From Bradyrhizobium glycinis (GTDB lineage: Bacteria; Pseudomonadota; Alphaproteobacteria; Rhizobiales; Xanthobacteraceae): a stretch of DNA of 64,000 nucleotides. Every line of letters begins with the position of its first letter. The first letter of the stretch is position 1. Positions 59,316 to 64,000 of this stretch are shown in pieces. Below the pieces are notes generated by a model, which was not told where the DNA came from, did not search any database, and saw nothing but the letters and a program-made list of their open reading frames with translations. The stretch spans positions 292,500 to 356,499 of the forward strand of contig NZ_JACCHQ010000008.1 in assembly GCF_016031655.1 (NCBI RefSeq), read 5' to 3'. The translations under genes and the position numbers were made by a program.

Positions 59316-60193
59316 GTGTCGCTACTAGCTCCGCCGGAAACGCAAAAGCCTTCACAACTGCGACAGTAACGACGGGCGCCGGTAACTTCCCGGTTTCGCT
59401 CTATATCGCGACTGTCGTCGTCGCCTTCTTCCTCATCGCAGCAATTGCGCCGAAACTGCTTCAGACGCATGATCCGTTGGAGCTGGACTTGATGTCATCC
59501 CTCAAGGGACCTTCATTGACGCATTGGCTAGGGACGGATCAGTCCGGACGAGATCTCTATTCCCGCATCGTGGCGGGAACAGGTCAGTCTCTCTCGATCG
59601 GGCTAGGTGCGACTGCGCTCAGCCTCGCCATCGCGCTCATGCTCGGCGTGACGGCGGCCCTGTCTAGCGGCTGGATCGACAATGTGCTCAGCCGGTTCTT
59701 CGACGCCCTGTTGGCTCTCCCCACCCTGTTCCTTGCGCTTCTCTTCGTTTCGCTGTTGGGCACCTCCGTCTCGACGCTAATTGTCGCCGTCGGCCTTGGA
59801 ACATCGCCAGGATATGCACGCATGGTGAGGGTGCAGGTTCTCAGGGTCAAAGCGACTGGGTACGTTGAGGCGGCAAAGGCGTTGGGCCACTCGCCCAGGG
59901 GCATCCTCTTCAAGCATGTCCTCCCCAACGCAATCAGCCCACTTGCGACAATGTTCACGCTCGGTGTCGGGCAAGCCATTATTTGGGCATCCGGCCTTTC
60001 GTTTCTCGGGTTGGGAGTTGCGCCCCCGTCATCAGAATGGGGTGCACTGCTCAATGCCGGGCGCAACTACGTGATCTATGCATGGTGGCTCGAGGTCATG
60101 CCCGGTATCGCCATCGCTGCCTTCGCGCTCTCAGTTACTGTGATCGGCGAGTACGTGCAGCAACGCTTCGAAGGAAGGATTGAGCTTCCATGA
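59312..60193 (+). CDS. Peptide-type ABC transporter permease (DppC-like, island copy)
   Basis: 293 residues starting in a 4-bp overlap. It has LGTDQSGRDLYSRIVAGTGQSLSIGLGATALSLAIALMLGV, the DppC opening, and the EAA loop RVKATGYVEAAKALGHSPRGILFKHVLPNAISPLATM. It ends with a stop overlapping the ATPase start. The N terminus before the first helix is rich in Thr/Ala (SVATSSAGNAKAFTTATVTTG). Confidence 0.92.
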   Translation: MSVATSSAGNAKAFTTATVTTGAGNFPVSLYIATVVVAFFLIAAIAPKLLQTHDPLELDLMSSLKGPSLTHWLGTDQSGRDLYSRIVAGTGQSLSIGLGATALSLAIALMLGVTAALSSGWIDNVLSRFFDALLALPTLFLALLFVSLLGTSVSTLIVAVGLGTSPGYARMVRVQVLRVKATGYVEAAKALGHSPRGILFKHVLPNAISPLATMFTLGVGQAIIWASGLSFLGLGVAPPSSEWGALLNAGRNYVIYAWWLEVMPGIAIAAFALSVTVIGEYVQQRFEGRIELP

Positions 60194-61920
60194 ACGTGAC
60201 CTTTCCCGCAGCCTCCTTCCAGGAAGATGCCACACCGCCCCCGACAAGCAACCCGTTGCTCACGGTACAAAACCTCAACGTTGCCTTCGGGCCGGCGCAT
60301 TCGCGGCGGGCCGTGGTAAAGAATGTCTCTTTCACGGTTGAGAAAGGCCGCTGCGTCGCGATCGTCGGTGAATCGGGGTCAGGCAAGAGTGTTACGGCCC
60401 GGACCTTGGTTGGTCTTACCGGGGCGTGTTCTCATGTCCAAGCTGATCGCCTGACGTTTCAAGGAAAGAATATCGATCGTCTGAGTGACAAGGAATGGAG
60501 AGCCTTGCGCGGCAAGCACATCGGTTTCGTATTACAGGACGCGCTGGTGTCACTCGATCCGCTCAGACCAATTGGCAAGGAGATCGGTGAAGCGCTGCTT
60601 GTTCACCGTGCAATCAGGAGAGGCGCAGACTTGGCAGAACGGGTGGTTGAGCTTCTGAAGCTCGTGGGCGTGCCCGAGCCGGAGGTCAAGGCGCGGCAGC
60701 TTCCTCATGAGCTGTCCGGAGGGCAACGGCAACGAGCCTTGATTGCAACGGCAATCGCTCTCGACCCAGCTCTTTTGATCGCAGATGAGCCCACCACGGC
60801 GCTGGACGTTACGATCCAGGCGCAAATCCTGGATCTGCTCAGCGAAACGCGCGAACGCAAGAAGGCCATGATACTCATCAGCCACAATCTCGCCGTGGTA
60901 TCGCAGATGGCCGACGAAATTATAGTAATGCGCGACGGCGAAATCGTTGAGCATGGCTCATCAGAACAGATTTTTGGCGATCCGAGACATGATTATACCC
61001 GAGGCCTTCTTAAGGCGATCCCATCCGTCAGGTCACGCGGGAGCCGTCTTTCGTCCTCGAGGGCGGCGCGCTTCGTCTCGGCTGAAGGAGACGAGGGCAC
61101 TGCGCTGATCCAATCGGATATCGCACATTGTGGTAGGCCCCTGCTTGAGGCGGAACGGCTCGTCAAGCGCTTTCGGGGACCGGATGGCAAGCTGCGCACC
61201 GTTGTGAATGATGTCTCGTTTAGCCTCGGCTATGGAGAGACGCTTGGCATAGTCGGAGAGTCGGGGTCTGGGAAAACGACTTTGGCACGCATGGCGCTCG
61301 CGCTTGAAGTGCCAGACGGAGGAGAGGTGACGCTCGAAGGCAGGCAGTGGAGTTCGGCGACCGAGAAAGAGCGCCGCCACCGGCGATCGGATATCTCGGT
61401 CATCTACCAAGACCCGCTAAGTTCATTCGATCCGCGCTGGACAATTGAGCGCGTCATTGATGATGCTTTGACAAGACGCCGCGAAGACCCTCGCGATAGA
61501 GCCAGCCGGCAATCCGAGGTCAGCGAGTTGCTCGATCTTGTGGGGCTTTCACCGAGCTTGAAGACCAGGCGCACACTCGAACTGTCGGGCGGTCAACGCC
61601 AGCGGGTCGCGATCGCTCGCGCGATTGCTCCGCACCCGAAGATCATCGTGTGTGACGAGCCGGTCGCGGCTCTTGACGTATCTATCCAGGCGCAAATTGT
61701 CGATCTGCTTGGCGATCTCAAGTCTCAGTTGCGCGTCAGCTATCTATTCATCTCGCATGATCTGGGCGTGGTGCACCACCTTAGCGATCGTGTTCTTGTC
61801 ATGAATCATGGGGAGGCGGTCGAAGCCGGCAGAGCAGACGACGTGTTTTTACGGCCCAGGCAACCCTATACGAGGAAGTTGGTCGCGGCGGTTCCACAAT
61901 TGCGCTTCCAGGCGGCGTAA
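60190..61920 (+). CDS. Peptide-type ABC transporter fused double ATPase (island copy)
   Basis: 576 residues, beginning in a 4-bp overlap. Half one: Walker A GESGSGKSVTARTLVG, signature LSGGQRQRALIATAI, Walker B LLIADEPTTALDVT. Half two: GESGSGKTTLARMAL, LSGGQRQRVAIARAI, IIVCDEPVAALDVS. Both halves are catalytically complete. Last gene of the monooxygenase operon. Compared with the 35289 ATPase the sequence is quite different, so it is not a recent duplicate. Confidence 0.93.
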   Translation: MNVTFPAASFQEDATPPPTSNPLLTVQNLNVAFGPAHSRRAVVKNVSFTVEKGRCVAIVGESGSGKSVTARTLVGLTGACSHVQADRLTFQGKNIDRLSDKEWRALRGKHIGFVLQDALVSLDPLRPIGKEIGEALLVHRAIRRGADLAERVVELLKLVGVPEPEVKARQLPHELSGGQRQRALIATAIALDPALLIADEPTTALDVTIQAQILDLLSETRERKKAMILISHNLAVVSQMADEIIVMRDGEIVEHGSSEQIFGDPRHDYTRGLLKAIPSVRSRGSRLSSSRAARFVSAEGDEGTALIQSDIAHCGRPLLEAERLVKRFRGPDGKLRTVVNDVSFSLGYGETLGIVGESGSGKTTLARMALALEVPDGGEVTLEGRQWSSATEKERRHRRSDISVIYQDPLSSFDPRWTIERVIDDALTRRREDPRDRASRQSEVSELLDLVGLSPSLKTRRTLELSGGQRQRVAIARAIAPHPKIIVCDEPVAALDVSIQAQIVDLLGDLKSQLRVSYLFISHDLGVVHHLSDRVLVMNHGEAVEAGRADDVFLRPRQPYTRKLVAAVPQLRFQAA

Positions 61921-62530
61921 GCGACAATTCCAGCCGTTCCGTCGGCGGCCAGCGGGCGGCTGAGCGTGGGGCCAAGCCCGGCGAAAGGTAGCCATGTCGG
62001 GGCCCTCTCATGCATGCATCCAGGCCACTCTCGAGGCTGCTCGGTTGCAGCAATTGCGCAGGGCTCCACCCCAGACACCAGTCCACAAGATGCGATGACC
62101 GATCACCGCAGCGGCGCAGGCGGTCCGGGCTGCGACGGGTCACAAGGTTCGGGTGAGGCTCGCGACGCTGTCGCCGAGATCGGTGGCATCTAAACCGTGT
62201 AGCGCGGACTGCGCCCGTCTGTCTCCCGAAAATGCCTTCTCTCCACGCCCGCGTGCGCCTATGCTCTGGGTCGACAACCTGTCGGTGCATGTATGAAGGG
62301 GTTCACTTGAGGGAAATGATGCTCGGCCTGGAGCTCGATCACAAAATCTGTGATGCAGCCACCTTTGCATGATTGGCGCGACTACGTATGACTCTAAATT
62401 TGCTGCAACCGTATGGCTCGCAAGAATTTTGACGAACGGGATCATCAATGTCCCTCCCCAAAATAGAAGGATCACGGGTGTTGGGGGATTGGGATGTTCG
62501 CCAGATTGAAATGACGCACTCGCGGCCGAC
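61921..62530. other. Intergenic stretch, 610 bp, no gene seen
   Basis: No plausible reading frame on either strand. No clear terminator follows the ATPase stop. Composition suggests shuffled accessory DNA between the operon and the chemoreceptor remnant. Confidence 0.3.
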
Positions 62531-63187
62531 TTGTTGCCGGCGGGCTTCTTTGTTGTGTGTACCATCTTTGTACTCTCAGTAGCAGTCACCCTCATGTCCG
62601 TCACCAGCGTCTCGATCACCGTCAACCAGATGGTGAGCTCGCGCACGCCGGCGGCGATTGCCAGTAGCGAGTTGGTCAGCAACATTCATGCGACGCTCTC
62701 AGCTCTGCGCGGCTATCTGTTGACCGGCAATTCGCAGGCCAAGCTCGATCGGCGGGCCATGTGGAAAACAATGGATGCGATCGTGGTCTCGTTGATGAGC
62801 TGTCGAAGCAGTTTGCCAGCTCCGAAAGCCAGGACAAGTGGGCTGAAGCCAAGGCTTTGATTGCAGAGTTTCGTGCTGCTCAGGAGAAGGCGGAGGCCGT
62901 GGCGTTCAGCGGGGATGTTTCCGGCGACAAAGCTCATGATGACGGAGGCGGAACCCCCGCGCCGAAAGCATCTTCTCGGAGACCACTCGAATGATCGAGG
63001 AGGAGAGAGACCTTGAGGCGACAACCGAGCGAAAGCGCTAGCCGATACGCGCGGCAACTTCGCAAGCGCAATATCGCTCACGGGCGGCTTCAGGTCAGCT
63101 CCTTATTGGAGCGCAAGTCCTGTCCAGCGATAGCTCGCGGCTCAGGGCAGAAGTGGAGAAGTTTCTTCAGACTGTTCGCGCCGCCTG
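62531..63187 (+). pseudogene. Methyl-accepting chemotaxis protein, gutted remnant
   Basis: The first part reads AGFFVVCTIFVLSVAVTLMSVTS then ASSELVSNIHATLSALRGYLLTG, the N-terminal helix and four-helix sensor of a chemoreceptor. A frameshift near 62770 leads to DELSKQFASSESQDKWAEAKALIAEFRAAQ. A further frame gives IEEERDLEATTERKR, and at 63108 the frame GAQVLSSDSSRLRAEVEKFL and QTVRAA with a stop at 63187 gives the C-terminal end of chemoreceptors. The whole HAMP and signalling core is missing between about 63060 and 63090. Non-functional. Confidence 0.75.
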
Positions 63188-63431
63188 AGCGTTCACTGGC
63201 TGACTGGCAAGTAGGCAAAAGCGTTTCAATGAATTGCGAAACAAAACTAGCGGGTGATCCGACGAAAGCAGATCTGGCAGTTTCCCGATCTCTGAAGCCT
63301 CCCCACCGTTCCACATGCTGCCCGTAAGCTCCTTGTTTTGCAGTGGTTTGCGCGACTCAATCCGCACACTTCGGCATGGTTATCCTCCTCGATCCACGCG
63401 AAAGGCGTGCCAAATCGTGCCAATTCTTGGA
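63188..63431. other. Accessory DNA without a gene
   Basis: No gene recognised between the chemoreceptor remnant and the integrase fragment; short frames only. Confidence 0.3.
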
Positions 63432-63662
63432 CTCACAGATCTCACTGTTCATTCGCTGAAGCCCGGACTGTACATGGACCGGAAGGCGCCAGCTTTCGGC
63501 CGGCGGGTCGGCAAGCGTCGCAAGACCTGGATCGTCCTCAAAGAGCCAAACCGCACCGAAATCCGGCTCGGTCACCATCCTGATCTGAAGCTCGCAGTAA
63601 CGCGCCGCGGCGCCTTTGTCGCGCTCGGCACTCCCGTCGGGGAGAAAGAAAATCAGCATTGA
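63432..63662 (+). pseudogene. P4-type integrase N-terminal fragment
   Basis: LTDLTVHSLKPGLYMDRKAP then AFGRRVGKRRKTWIVLKEPN then RTEIRLGHHPDLKLAVTR followed by GAFVALGTPVG resembles the arm-binding start of P4-like integrases (DUF4102-like; usually LTDLTVRSLKPG). It runs into a stop at 63662; the core-binding and catalytic domains are absent and the IS3 element begins 40 bp later. Its start is not preserved. Confidence 0.65.
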
Positions 63663-63702
63663 ATTCGAGCAAGCGAAGCTCGTCTTCGTTGAGCAAAACT
63701 AC

Positions 63703-64000
63703 TGACCTTGCCCCCGGAGCTTAATCCAGCTTGAAGTTCGTTCTGGCCCACGACGAGGACCAGAGCATGAAGCGTAGCCGCTTTACGGAAGAGCAGATTA
63801 TCGGGATCTTGAAGGAGCACGAGGCCGGGGTGTCGGTCGCCGATCTATGCCGCAAGCACGGCCTGAGCGACGCCAGCATCTACAAATGGAAGGCCAAGTA
63901 CGGCGGGATGGACGTCTCCGAGGCCAAGCGGCTGAGGACGCTGGAGGACGAGAACACGAAGCTGAAGCGGCTCCTGGCTGACGCCATGCTGGACAATGCG
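63703..64000 (+). mobile_element. IS3-family insertion sequence, left end (partial)
   Basis: The element appears to begin at TGACCTTGCCCCCGGAGC (63703-63720), the kind of terminal repeat seen in the IS407/IS1353-type IS3 group, and contains the OrfA start 64 bp inside. The right end and orfB are beyond the window. No target duplication can be checked. Confidence 0.6.
63767..64000 (+). CDS. IS3-family transposase OrfA (partial)
   Basis: 78 codons to the window edge, ATG 63767. KRSRFTEEQIIGILKEHEAG then VSVADLCRKHGLSDASIYKW then KAKYGGMDVSEAKRLRTLED then ENTKLKRLLADAMLDNA is the HTH and leucine-zipper of IS3 OrfA (IS407 group). OrfB with the DDE catalytic domain is usually made by -1 frameshifting past the zipper. 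The frame is intact to the edge. Confidence 0.9.
   Translation, partial: MKRSRFTEEQIIGILKEHEAGVSVADLCRKHGLSDASIYKWKAKYGGMDVSEAKRLRTLEDENTKLKRLLADAMLDNA

Noticed and set aside
1..64000. CRISPR arrays or phage structural genes
   Set aside because: No regularly spaced direct repeats and no capsid, tail, portal or terminase-like proteins were seen.
53000..64000. Symbiosis island
   Set aside because: The accessory part has integrase and IS remnants but no nod, nif, fix, T3SS or nodulation box was found.

Overview
The window reads as chromosomal DNA of a Bradyrhizobium, close to the B. japonicum/diazoefficiens group. The grounds are the high GC content, the SURF1-thrC-M16 peptidase neighbourhood, the atpI-B-E-F'-F order, an ALA-synthase type hemA, a second Irr-type Fur protein near an mddA-like methyltransferase, two perfect FixK/FNR boxes, and many small inverted-repeat elements of the kind scattered through Bradyrhizobium intergenic DNA. 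No nod, nif or fix structural genes are present. All identifications are by reading; no database search was run.

Layout. 1-7.4 kb: the end of a SURF1 gene, a SnoaL-like protein, a divergent NarL-type two-component pair, then thrC / M16 peptidase / RimJ-like acetyltransferase. 7.6-10.2 kb: the Fo part of ATP synthase on the minus strand (atpI, atpB, atpE, atpF', atpF). 10.6-14.4 kb: a small secreted protein, a YjbQ-family protein, an MHS-type major facilitator transporter and a LuxR-type response regulator. 14.4-19.6 kb: a cassette with a large winged-helix/ATPase/TPR regulator divergent from an Ohr/OsmC - alpha/beta hydrolase - cytochrome P460 operon. It ends in a second, broken copy of the 3' end of the preceding response regulator gene. 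19.7-22.3 kb: an orphan ABC substrate-binding protein, a broken cupin gene and repeats. 22.3-34.9 kb: a symporter-fused hybrid kinase, hemA, aroQ, a metallo-beta-lactamase-fold hydrolase, a chemoreceptor, an Omp25-like porin, a small regulator and an AEC carrier.

35.3-40.5 kb: a peptide-type ABC transporter operon (minus strand). 40.8-46.0 kb: an O2/iron-flavoured stretch with a small gene and an irr paralogue sharing an FNR-type box, a winged-helix/TolB/TPR regulator divergent from an mddA-like gene, a GFA-type enzyme and two small secreted proteins. 46.2-52.9 kb: a two-component pair, a GAF-cyclase bracketed by response-regulator fragments, and a large multicopper oxidase.

From about 53.2 kb the character changes to accessory DNA: lower GC, a tRNA-Leu 3'-end match, an excisionase-like gene, two integrase fragments, a gutted chemoreceptor gene and the left end of an IS3-family element at the window edge. 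Its one intact module (55.3-61.9 kb) is a tightly packed operon of a flavin monooxygenase (NtaA/DszA type) and a complete peptide-type ABC importer. It probably imports and oxidatively cleaves an organosulfur or aminocarboxylate compound.

The most interesting signals are a two-turn tandem repeat likely bound by the TolB-type regulator, the two FixK/FNR boxes (one centred between a small gene and the irr paralogue), the two cases where response-regulator gene fragments bracket acquired genes, and the monooxygenase-importer operon in the decayed island.
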